Assembly: GCF_921294215.1 (NCBI RefSeq) | Contig: NZ_CAKLDM010000002.1 | Coordinates: forward strand, 496,001 to 560,000 | DNA: 64,000 nt | DNA from: Vibrio marisflavi CECT 7928 | GTDB lineage: Bacteria > Pseudomonadota > Gammaproteobacteria > Enterobacterales > Vibrionaceae | Direction of reading: 5' to 3' | Shown: positions 9,094 to 16,968 of the stretch, one piece after another | How positions within the stretch are numbered: the first letter of the stretch is position 1 | Layout of the letters: every line of letters begins with the position of its first letter | Notes under the pieces: model-generated | Database searches by the model: none | The model's input: only the letters and a program-made list of their open reading frames with translations | What the model was told of the DNA's origin: nothing | Made by a program: the position numbers and the translations under genes

Positions 9094-9125
9094 GTTCTTT
9101 ATATAGAACGTTCTATATAAAGAAC
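9094..9125. promoter_or_regulatory. Perfect 32-bp palindrome, likely operator of the XRE-azlCD operon
   Basis: The arm GTTCTTTATATAGAAC (9094-9109) is followed directly by its exact reverse complement, giving 32 bp of perfect symmetry. Each arm is itself close to a palindrome (GTTCTttatAtAGAAC), so two adjacent dimer sites are possible. It lies 20 bp from the XRE start, where an autoregulatory operator would be expected. The role is inferred. Confidence 0.75.
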
Positions 9126-9276
9126 GCTAGTGTGTCAATGTTTTTATCTTGTGGTATTTGCACTGTGATTGTTTTCTAACGCATCTATAACTTCTGTCTT
9201 TGCTATAAAAATAATAAAAAATCATATAGATAACTTGAGTGGGGAGCGATAGTGAACTTTTTATGTATGATATGGA

Positions 9277-11031
9277 TTAATGTTGGCGATTTAACAACAT
9301 TAGCAGTTCTATAAAAGCGAGTAGAGCGAGTAGAATGGCACTTCCCTTCCAAAAAAGGACAGGGTTCTTTTTAATGAGTGGCTTCGCTTTTTGAGCGTGC
9401 TGAAGTTGAGTATTTGGCTTATATAGATCGGTAATGAACTCACTCATTGCTTGATAGCGCTGGTTGAGTGAGGGATGACAGGACTTTTCGAATGTTAAGT
9501 CTACCCATTCGGGAAGATCTGGCCTAAGTGATGTCATGGATATGTAAACCCACTTGATATGCCTAGCGCTATTGATCGATTGAGTTGAGCGGGTTTTAAA
9601 CGGAAGCTCGCCAGTTAACATTTCATAGCCAATGACTGCAATCGAAAAAAGATCGGATAGCGTTGTTGCTTTACCAGTATGAATGTACTCAGGAGCGATA
9701 TAGTTGACGTCACCCAAAGGGATATTTGAAAGTGCTTCAGCACATGTTTCATCAAGTCCTTCAACTTGCGTTGAACCGAAATCGATTACTTTCACTTGTC
9801 CATCTTCCGTCAACATTATATTTTCCGGTTTCAGATCTCGATGAACCATTCCAGCCCTTTGAAAGGCTCGCGCAGCTTTGACAATTTCATCCAGTATGCT
9901 TCTGACTTTGGCAACTTCCGGTGTAGGGTTATCTATCATCCACTGACGCAGGGTGATGCCTTTAATCAACTCGCACAACTGATAGGAAAACTTTGATTCA
10001 TAGGGAGGAGAGAAAACCTTCATGGCATGTGGGCTATTCAACTGGTTTCCAACCCAATACTCGTTAGAAAAACCTGTTAAATATTCAGTATCATCACTTA
10101 CACACAACGATGGGATTTTCAGAACGTAAACCTTGTTCAGGTTATCTTTTACTTGGTAAACATGGCTACGGTTGCTTGTATGCAGTACTTTTTGAACGAC
10201 GAAAGTGTCGATTTTGTTGCCGACTTTTAGCGCGGGTGGAACAGCGCGCGTTTTCATAACTTGTTGGTGTTCTAGTAGAGTAGGCTTTGGTAGGTTAGTT
10301 ATTTCGACGATTAAACATGAAACGTTATCTTTGCTACCCCGCTGCATCGCTTTATTACAGATATCTTCACTAAGATCTTCCAAATTGCGAAACTGCTCTT
10401 GTGATAGTTCAGCTAGATCAGCATCAGGTAAGTGATCGTGAATACCGTCTGTGGTAAGAATAAACCGGTCGCCAGTTTTTAGCCCAGTTGTCGAGTAATC
10501 AATATCGATTTTCCTATCAATTCCGAAAGCGCGAGTTAAATACGAGCGAGAGCCAAGTGACTTACGCTTATGATCTCTAGTGAGTAGCTGTAGTTTGTTC
10601 TTTCGTAACAGATAAACTCGGCTATCTCCGACGTGAAAGATATGTGCTGTATTTGATTTAATGATGATAGAGCTTAGCGTCGTAACTAGGCTATTGTGAT
10701 TTAAGCTTTGTTTTTCGCCTTGGTAAAAAAGCCAAGAATTGAGAGCATTCAGCACTTTGCCAACTGAGCGTTTTACACCCCAACTTTCTGGTGTGGTGTA
10801 ATAGTCGAGTACAAATTGGGTGACGCTGGTATGGCTAGCTTGTTGACCTAAATCACTGCAACTTGCTCCATCAGCAATACAAGCTACAATGCCTTTTAGC
10901 TCTAATTCACTGCGAGCTTTAGGTGATTTTACAATAAGAGCGTCCTGATTGAATTCTCTAGAACCAGACAACGAACGCCCACCATATTTGACGGCTAATC
11001 GAGTTGGTTTGTCTATGGAGGTTACGATCAT
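9277..11031 (-). CDS. Fused PP2C phosphatase / Ser-Thr protein kinase, membrane-anchored
   Basis: 584 residues. The N-terminal ~245 residues form a PP2C-type phosphatase (FNQDALIV, ACIADGAS, VGDSRVYLL, LTTDGIHDHL, GSKDNVSCLIVE). A eukaryotic-type kinase domain follows at ~265-540, with the VLKIP lysine, HRDLKPENIM catalytic loop (~395), VIDFGS and an APEY activation segment. A single C-terminal span (AILLALLAFIELLMLL) precedes the basic tail. It is the last gene of the cobA-nirB-nirD-transporter unit. A kinase gene also lies in the Pseudomonas nas cluster, suggesting a conserved but unknown role in nitrate assimilation. Confidence 0.9.
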   Translation of the reverse strand: MIVTSIDKPTRLAVKYGGRSLSGSREFNQDALIVKSPKARSELELKGIVACIADGASCSDLGQQASHTSVTQFVLDYYTTPESWGVKRSVGKVLNALNSWLFYQGEKQSLNHNSLVTTLSSIIIKSNTAHIFHVGDSRVYLLRKNKLQLLTRDHKRKSLGSRSYLTRAFGIDRKIDIDYSTTGLKTGDRFILTTDGIHDHLPDADLAELSQEQFRNLEDLSEDICNKAMQRGSKDNVSCLIVEITNLPKPTLLEHQQVMKTRAVPPALKVGNKIDTFVVQKVLHTSNRSHVYQVKDNLNKVYVLKIPSLCVSDDTEYLTGFSNEYWVGNQLNSPHAMKVFSPPYESKFSYQLCELIKGITLRQWMIDNPTPEVAKVRSILDEIVKAARAFQRAGMVHRDLKPENIMLTEDGQVKVIDFGSTQVEGLDETCAEALSNIPLGDVNYIAPEYIHTGKATTLSDLFSIAVIGYEMLTGELPFKTRSTQSINSARHIKWVYISMTSLRPDLPEWVDLTFEKSCHPSLNQRYQAMSEFITDLYKPNTQLQHAQKAKPLIKKNPVLFWKGSAILLALLAFIELLMLLNRQH

Positions 11032-11136
11032 CTACATGGCCTATCTGCTTATTCTTATTGCAAAAACACTACAGTTGTTCAGCTTTTTTTCGTATAAAAA
11101 AGCCTCAAAACAATATAAAAAATTCTGCGTGTGTTA

Positions 11137-11170
11137 CCTGAACCAATGAAAGGTAAAAGTTTGGTTCAGG
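11137..11170. other. Inverted repeat between the nitrate transporter and kinase genes
   Basis: A 10-bp perfect stem CCTGAACCAA (11137-11146) with TTGGTTCAGG (11161-11170) and a 14-nt loop. On the operon strand the hairpin is followed ~15 nt later by a T-run. It could act as a partial terminator or an mRNA processing/stability element that lowers kinase expression relative to the upstream genes. Confidence 0.5.
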
Positions 11171-11182
11171 CTTACAGTGTAA

Positions 11183-12652
11183 TTAGCTGGAAACATCGAT
11201 TAATGTCACGCTTCCATCGTCATTGACTTCGGCAATCTGCCCTTTCGGCTCTTCCATTACAAGCAGGACCAAAAAGCCCAACACAGCGGTGCCCGCTATG
11301 ACAAAGAAGAAGGTTTGGTAGCTAACAAATGAAAGTACAGTTAAATAAACTACGGCACCTACATTGCCATATGCGCCCGTCATGCCAGCAATTTGTCCTG
11401 TCATTCGACGTTTAATTAAAGGCACAGTCGCGAAGACGGCACCTTCACCAGCTTGAACAAAGAAAGAACATGCCATAGCCGCCACGACAGCTAACCATAC
11501 TGGCCATTCAGAGCCTATTTGACCCATCAGGAAGTATCCAGCAGCCAACCCTGCCGTTAGAATTAGAAGAGTTGGTTTACGGCCAAATTTATCGGAAATC
11601 CAGCCGCCACCAGGGCGAGACATTAGGTTCATAAACGCATAAGCAGAAGCGACCATGCCAGCAACAACAGGCGATAAAGAAAATGTGTCTAAGAAAAATA
11701 GCGGCAGCATAGAGACAACAGCGAGCTCGGAGCCAAAAGTCGCGAAATAAAGAACATTTAGGATAGCCACTTGCTTAAATTTGTATTGATGAATAGGTGC
11801 AACATCATGTTCGAATACGGTTTTGTTAATCTTCCAAAGTTGTTTCACTTCATACAGATATAAAAGGACGAGGCCGATATAGACCGAGTACACTAGGTTG
11901 CTCGATAAAACGTTGACGCCATTTGGGGAGAGTTTCCATGCCAACAGCGCTAATGCGGCGTACATGGGCACTTTCATAAGGAGAAGTAAAAAGAAGTCGC
12001 TGACGCTGGTTACTTCTATTCCAGAGAGATGTTTAGGCTTAAAATAAGTTGAACCTTTTGGTGTATCAGAGACATTTCGATAGAAAACTACTGAAAAAAG
12101 CAGGCAAATAATCCCAGTTAGTCCTATCGCATAGCGCCAGCCATCTTCGCCACCAAACCAGAGTGCAACTGTGGGTAAACTGAACGCTGCTGCTGCCGAG
12201 CCAAAGTTGCCCCAACCACCGTATATGCCTTCGGCTGTACCCAACTCATTGTGCGGGAACCACTCGGAGACAAGGCGAATACCAATCACAAAGCCTGCAC
12301 CAATAAAGCCAAGCAGAAAGCGCGCAATGGCGGCTTGCAAGAAACTGTCAGCGAGCGCAAACATAAAGCAAGGTATAGAGCAGATAACCAGCAACAATGT
12401 GTAGACAATCCGCGGGCCATATTTATCGGTAAACATACCAATCAAAACCCGAGCAGGGATGGTAAGTGCCACGTTTAAAATTAATAACGTGGTAATTTGC
12501 TCTTTATTCAAACCAAGAGATGTTTTCACCATTTCTAGCAAGGGAGCGAAGTTAAACCAGACTAGAAACGTGATAAAAAAAGCCATCCAACTTAAGTGGA
12601 GCACTTTCATTTTGCCTGTAAAAGACAAGATAGAAAATGAGCGATTATTCAT
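11183..12652 (-). CDS. NarK/NasA-type nitrate/nitrite transporter (MFS)
   Basis: 489 residues from the ATG at 12652, which has a clear AAGGA site. The frame is open back to 12754, but that extension lies inside nirD and reads as a basic low-quality tail. About 12 membrane spans are visible. Nitrate-porter signatures include WMAFFITFLVWFNFAPL in helix 1, RVLIGMFTDKYGPR, and the glycine-rich GAGFVIGIRLVSEWF and AGEGAVFATVPLI helices. It imports nitrate (and possibly exchanges nitrite) across the inner membrane for the assimilatory enzymes encoded beside it. Confidence 0.93.
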   Translation of the reverse strand: MNNRSFSILSFTGKMKVLHLSWMAFFITFLVWFNFAPLLEMVKTSLGLNKEQITTLLILNVALTIPARVLIGMFTDKYGPRIVYTLLLVICSIPCFMFALADSFLQAAIARFLLGFIGAGFVIGIRLVSEWFPHNELGTAEGIYGGWGNFGSAAAAFSLPTVALWFGGEDGWRYAIGLTGIICLLFSVVFYRNVSDTPKGSTYFKPKHLSGIEVTSVSDFFLLLLMKVPMYAALALLAWKLSPNGVNVLSSNLVYSVYIGLVLLYLYEVKQLWKINKTVFEHDVAPIHQYKFKQVAILNVLYFATFGSELAVVSMLPLFFLDTFSLSPVVAGMVASAYAFMNLMSRPGGGWISDKFGRKPTLLILTAGLAAGYFLMGQIGSEWPVWLAVVAAMACSFFVQAGEGAVFATVPLIKRRMTGQIAGMTGAYGNVGAVVYLTVLSFVSYQTFFFVIAGTAVLGFLVLLVMEEPKGQIAEVNDDGSVTLIDVSS

Positions 12653-12669
12653 TTTAAAAGTCCTTTTTC

Positions 12670-13002
12670 TTAAGCCACTACAGCAACTTGTACGTCGCCT
12701 TCTACTGCTCGAATTTCGTAGGTTTTTACTTTCAATGAAGGATCTTCTAAGCACGATCCATCTTCCAAATGAAAGTGATGCTTGTAGAGAGGAGAGGCGA
12801 CATAAGGAGCGCCTTCGATTGAGCCAATTATTCCTCTAGACATGACATTTGCTTTGCCTGCCGGATCGAAGTTCGATAGAGCGTATATTTGTTGTGTTCT
12901 TTCACAGTAGAAAATAGCGACTTGATCGTCATAGACCTTGGCACATATCCCTGTTTGTGGGACTAAGTCAGCCATATTGCATACAGTTAACCAATCTTTC
13001 AT
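12670..13002 (-). CDS. nirD: Nitrite reductase (NADH) small subunit NirD
   Basis: 110 residues. Rieske-like fold protein of the NirD family, without the Cys/His iron ligands of true Rieske proteins, as is usual for NirD. Characteristic stretches are DQVAIFYCERTQQIYALSNF and GAPYVASPLYKHHF. It pairs with NirB in the cytoplasmic siroheme nitrite reductase. It lies 59 bp after nirB and 17 bp before the transporter gene. Confidence 0.94.
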   Translation of the reverse strand: MKDWLTVCNMADLVPQTGICAKVYDDQVAIFYCERTQQIYALSNFDPAGKANVMSRGIIGSIEGAPYVASPLYKHHFHLEDGSCLEDPSLKVKTYEIRAVEGDVQVAVVA

Positions 13003-13061
13003 AGTGTTTTCCTTTTGGCAGCATTAACTCGCTGCAAGACATTACAAAATTCAGCGGGCAC

Positions 13062-15629
13062 CTAACGTACTTCAACGATCTTGATGGTGTCAGATGATGG
13101 TGGGGTGATTGATTCAGTATCCTGAGTATCAGCAGGTATGCGTTGGCCTCTTATTCTTTGATATTGAAGAGTGTTATCACTCTCTTCACTGTTGGTGAAA
13201 TGCTTGAATCGCTTAAGCTTCTCGGGATCGTTGATGGTAGTTTTCCATTCACATTGGTAGTGACTGACACTATTGGCGAGCTCTTTTTCAAGCTCTTCAC
13301 CTAAGCCCAATTTGTCTTCGATGATCACTGATTTAAGGTAATCTACGCCGCCTTCCATGTTTTCTAGCCAAACAGAAGTGCGTTGCAATCGGTCTGCGGT
13401 GCGAACATAGAACATCAGGATTCGGTCGATATATTTAGTCAAAGTGGGGATATTGAGGTCGGTGGCAAACAAGGTTGCATGACGAGGGCGCATGCCGCCA
13501 TTGCCGCAAACGTATAAGTTCCATCCCTTGTCGGTCGCGATAACGCCAATGTCTTTCGACTGGGCTTCAGCGCATTCACGAGTGCAACCTGATACAGCAA
13601 ACTTCAATTTGTGTGGGGAGCGTAAGCCCTTGTATCGGTTCTCTATATCAAGAGCCAGTTGCACACTGTCACCCACACCATAGCGGCACCAAGATGTTCC
13701 AACGCAAGATTTCACTGTTCTGACAGATTTTCCGTACGCGTGCCCCGTTTCAAAGCCAGCTTCAATGAGCTTTTTCCAAATTGTTGGCAATTCGTGTAGC
13801 TGGGCACCAAACATATCGATACGTTGGCCCCCAGTGATTTTTGTGTACAGGTCGTACTCTTTGGCAATCTGACCAATAGCAATCAATTTGTCTGGAGTGA
13901 TTTCGCCAGCAGCAACACGTGGGACAACTGAATAGGTTCCGTCTTTTTGCATGTTGCCCAGATATATATCATTGGTATCTTGCAGCTCCATGTGCTCATT
14001 TTTAAGAATGTAGTCATTCCAATACGAGGCGAGAATTGATCCAACAGTTGGCTTACAAATATCACAACCTAACCCATGACCATAATTGGATAGGAGTTCA
14101 TCAAAGGTTTTGATTTTATTGATACGCATAATGTCGCCAATTTCTTGCCGAGAGTAGCTAAAGTGCTCACATAGGTGATTATTTACTTCGACGCCTAGTT
14201 GGCTTAGTTCACTGTCCAATACTTGCTTGGCTAATGCGCTACATCCACCACAGCCTGTCGAAGCATTAGTGGAAGATTTAAGCTCTGCCATAGAAGTGCA
14301 ACCACTAGCAATGGCTTGTTTGATAGCTGATTTCGTGACATCAAAACATGAACATATAACCGCTGTATCGGGTAGCGCATCCACACCTATCGCTGAAGAT
14401 TCATCTTCCACAGTGTTCGGCAGAATCAACACTGAAGGGTTTTCTGGCAATGGCATATCGTTGAGCTTCATTTGTAGTAGAGTGCCATATGCATCGGTAT
14501 CACCTACCAAAACAGCACCAACGATTGTTGTTCCATCAGCTGAGATGATTAACCTTTTATAAACTTGGTCTATCTCATCGCTATAGGTATAAGATTGGGC
14601 ACCTTCGGTTTGTCCATGAACCTCACCGATGCTCGCGACATCAACACCGAGCAACTTCAGCTTGGTGCTCATATCCGCACCGTTAAACTCTATGGCTTCG
14701 TTTTTGGTTGAAATAATATGTCTAACCGCGACCTTTGCCATCTGATAGCCGGGAGCGACCAAGCCAAATATTCGATTGTCCCAAAGCGCGCACTCGCCAA
14801 TAGCATACACATTTTCGACACTGGTTTGGCAATAGTTATTAATGGCAATACCACCTCTTTCTCCCAATGTTATATTGGCTTGTTGGGCGAGTTCATCTTG
14901 TGGGCGAATACCGGCAGAAAAAATTATCATGTCTGTTTCAAGGTGGCTTCCATCGGCGAAATTCATTTGATAACGGCACTTAGTTCCTTCGATAATTTCT
15001 GTGGTCGTTTTTTCTGTATGGACGGAAACACCCAGTGCTTCAATCTTTCGTTGCAGCAGGTTTCCGCCGCCTTCGTCTAATTGCGCCGCCATCAACCTTG
15101 GAGCGAACTCGACGACGTGAGTTTCTAGCCCGAGGCTTTTTAATGCATTTGCAGCTTCCAGCCCTAGCAATCCACCACCAATAACGACACCTGATTTACT
15201 CTCTAAGCTCGATTTTTCAATAGCATCAAGGTCTTCGATGGTGCGATAAACGTGGCAATGGCTTTGCTCTTTTCCCGGGATGTCTGGTACGAAAGGATAT
15301 GAACCAGTTGCCAATATAAGTTTGTCGTAGCTTTCTGTTAGGCCATGCTGAGTTTTGACGAACTTATTGTCAGTATCTATTTCTACCACTTTATCGTTGA
15401 CTACAAAGTCGACATTGTTGTCTTGGTAGTACTCGATGCTAGTTAACGCGAGGTCTTCTGCGGTGTTTCCAGCTAGGTAAGAGGTCAGTTGTACCCGGTC
15501 ATAGGCAAGGCGAGGCTCTTCTGTAAAGGTAACAATTTGAAAATCTTGATTGCCTTCCTTGAGTATCAGTTCAATAAACTTATGACCGACCATGCCATTA
15601 CCTACAACGACGATCTTCTGTTTTGTCAT
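13062..15629 (-). CDS. nirB: Nitrite reductase (NADH) large subunit NirB
   Basis: 855 residues, close to the usual ~850. It reduces nitrite to ammonium with NADH. Domains in order: FAD/NAD(P) oxidoreductase with VVVGNGMVGHKF at the N-terminus and a second nucleotide fold (VVIGGGLLGLEAA); a BFD-type [2Fe-2S] domain (CSCFDVTKSA, CGGCSALA) near 425-470; a second cysteine pair (CDICKP, ~525); and the siroheme/[4Fe-4S] domain with CVGTSWCRYG and CTRECAEAQSKD. It is the second gene of the cobA-nirBD operon. Confidence 0.97.
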   Translation of the reverse strand: MTKQKIVVVGNGMVGHKFIELILKEGNQDFQIVTFTEEPRLAYDRVQLTSYLAGNTAEDLALTSIEYYQDNNVDFVVNDKVVEIDTDNKFVKTQHGLTESYDKLILATGSYPFVPDIPGKEQSHCHVYRTIEDLDAIEKSSLESKSGVVIGGGLLGLEAANALKSLGLETHVVEFAPRLMAAQLDEGGGNLLQRKIEALGVSVHTEKTTTEIIEGTKCRYQMNFADGSHLETDMIIFSAGIRPQDELAQQANITLGERGGIAINNYCQTSVENVYAIGECALWDNRIFGLVAPGYQMAKVAVRHIISTKNEAIEFNGADMSTKLKLLGVDVASIGEVHGQTEGAQSYTYSDEIDQVYKRLIISADGTTIVGAVLVGDTDAYGTLLQMKLNDMPLPENPSVLILPNTVEDESSAIGVDALPDTAVICSCFDVTKSAIKQAIASGCTSMAELKSSTNASTGCGGCSALAKQVLDSELSQLGVEVNNHLCEHFSYSRQEIGDIMRINKIKTFDELLSNYGHGLGCDICKPTVGSILASYWNDYILKNEHMELQDTNDIYLGNMQKDGTYSVVPRVAAGEITPDKLIAIGQIAKEYDLYTKITGGQRIDMFGAQLHELPTIWKKLIEAGFETGHAYGKSVRTVKSCVGTSWCRYGVGDSVQLALDIENRYKGLRSPHKLKFAVSGCTRECAEAQSKDIGVIATDKGWNLYVCGNGGMRPRHATLFATDLNIPTLTKYIDRILMFYVRTADRLQRTSVWLENMEGGVDYLKSVIIEDKLGLGEELEKELANSVSHYQCEWKTTINDPEKLKRFKHFTNSEESDNTLQYQRIRGQRIPADTQDTESITPPSSDTIKIVEVR

Positions 15630-15658
15630 TATCGATTTCCTTTAAATAACGCTGGTGG

Positions 15659-16516
15659 CTAAGCCGACTTTGGCAGTGTGGTTACAGGAGCGCAGCAATT
15701 TATGTACGCTGGTGCTTTGTATTCTGAAAAACAGTGGCTTCCCGAGAGCCAGCTGAGCCAATTTAGTTCATCGTAAACATCGACCACCTGACCAATGACG
15801 ATGAGGGAAGGAGATAGGAGATCAAACTCTTCTTTCAAATCGGTGAGTTGGTATAGCTTGCCAACAATGTTCCTTTGTTTTGCTGTGCAGCCATTTTCGA
15901 TTATCGCCACCGGTGTCTCTCGGTTTAGCCCAGCACTGATAAGCTCTTCAGTGATAAGGCGAGTTTTACTTAGCCCCATGTATACGACTATGGTTTGATT
16001 GAGTTTTGCGAGAGACCGCCATTCAATCTCTAAATCGGTATTGGCGTGAGCGGTGATGAAAGTACAGCCTTGAGCGAGGCCACGGTGGGTCAACGGGATG
16101 CCCGCATATGCAGTACAGCCGGACGCAGCGGTGATCCCCGGAATAACTTGAACCTGAATGCCTTTTCTGCTCAAAAAAAGCATTTCTTCTCCGCCTCGAC
16201 CAAATATAAAGGCATCCCCACCTTTTACTCGGCAAACATTTCTACCGTCGGTGGCGAGATGAGCCATGAGTTCATTAATTTCATCTTGGGAGCGACTATG
16301 TTGTCCCTTCATTTTGCCAACGTATATTGCCTCTACTTGGCTGGGGAAGGTGTTGCGGATCTCTTTGCTCACTAAATTGTCATAGACAATGACGTCGGCA
16401 CTTTGTATCGCTTTTGCTGCTTTGACAGTAAGCAAATCAGGATCGCCCGGCCCTGCACCAACTAAGTAGGCTTTGCCATATATGGTTTTATCGACTCGTT
16501 TACTTGCTTCATTCAT
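15659..16516 (-). CDS. cobA: Uroporphyrinogen-III C-methyltransferase (siroheme synthesis)
   Basis: 285 residues from the ATG at 16516; an ATG directly upstream at 16519 is also possible. AGGAG at 16524-16528 is best spaced for 16516. It is a stand-alone SUMT domain: AYLVGAGPGDPDLLTVKAA (SAM-binding start), VCRVKGGDAFIFGRGGEE, VIPGITAASG and the GIPLTHRG motif. It makes precorrin-2 for siroheme, the cofactor of NirB. It lacks the CysG oxidase/ferrochelatase part, so those steps need another enzyme. It leads the leftward nitrate operon behind a sigma54-type promoter. Confidence 0.93.
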   Translation of the reverse strand: MNEASKRVDKTIYGKAYLVGAGPGDPDLLTVKAAKAIQSADVIVYDNLVSKEIRNTFPSQVEAIYVGKMKGQHSRSQDEINELMAHLATDGRNVCRVKGGDAFIFGRGGEEMLFLSRKGIQVQVIPGITAASGCTAYAGIPLTHRGLAQGCTFITAHANTDLEIEWRSLAKLNQTIVVYMGLSKTRLITEELISAGLNRETPVAIIENGCTAKQRNIVGKLYQLTDLKEEFDLLSPSLIVIGQVVDVYDELNWLSWLSGSHCFSEYKAPAYINCCAPVTTLPKSA

Positions 16517-16570
16517 CATTGAGCTCCTAAATTCGCACAACACATATAGAAAACGTTATAGGTCGAGTTG

Positions 16571-16587
16571 AGCAAAGACAGTGCCAT
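16571..16587 (-). promoter_or_regulatory. Sigma54 (RpoN) promoter for cobA-nirBD operon
   Basis: On the minus strand the sequence TGGCACTGTCTTTGC reads with GG and GC separated by exactly 10 bases, an almost ideal -24/-12 element. Transcription would begin near 16560, giving a leader of ~40 nt before cobA. Known consensus is TGGCAC-N5-TTGC. Confidence 0.82.
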
Positions 16588-16718
16588 CTTATTGGTTTAT
16601 CTAGTTGGAAATTAGATAATATTTTTAAAAAACAAAAGGATAGATACTATGAACGAGTGCGGATTTTTCATTTTCTTATCGAGGTAAGATAAGACTTGTG
16701 TATAAAAAATGAGCTTGC

Positions 16719-16746
16719 TTGGTGCAAAGTGAATTAAGTTGGTGCA
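16719..16746. promoter_or_regulatory. Two tandem NtrC-like half-sites (TTGGTGCA)
   Basis: TTGGTGCA occurs at 16719-16726 and again at 16739-16746, 20 bp apart, so on the same helix face. TGGTGCA is the right half of the enteric NtrC site; the left halves are poorly conserved (TGAGCT and TGAATT). They lie about 130 bp from each of the two divergent sigma54 promoters, a normal enhancer distance. Confidence 0.6.
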
Positions 16747-16870
16747 AATGTTTATCTTTTTGGGCTCACCGCTTGAAGAATGCCATTTACCACTTTAGTG
16801 GTACTATATTTAAATTCTTTAAATTCAAATGGTTAACATGGTTTATTTTAACTTTCTCACATCACTTTCT

Positions 16871-16887
16871 CTGGCTTGTAATTTGCA
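16871..16887 (+). promoter_or_regulatory. Sigma54 (RpoN) promoter for nitrate reductase
   Basis: CTGGCTTGTAATTTGCA has GG and GC separated by exactly 10 bases (16873-16874 and 16885-16886). It departs from consensus at the AC of TGGCAC. Transcription would start near 16898, ~70 nt before the gene. The spacing and the mirror-image promoter on the other strand support it. Confidence 0.72.
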
Positions 16888-16968
16888 GAAATAATCTCAT
16901 CTTTTCATCGGGGCTGTGGGCTTGAAAAGCTTAAATGGCTTTGAGTTACTCTGTGAGAGAATGAATAA

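Noticed and set aside
12653..12754. 34-codon N-terminal extension of the nitrate transporter ORF
   Set aside because: It lies within nirD in another frame, reads as a basic low-quality sequence, and the ATG at 12652 has a proper AAGGA site and the family N-terminus.
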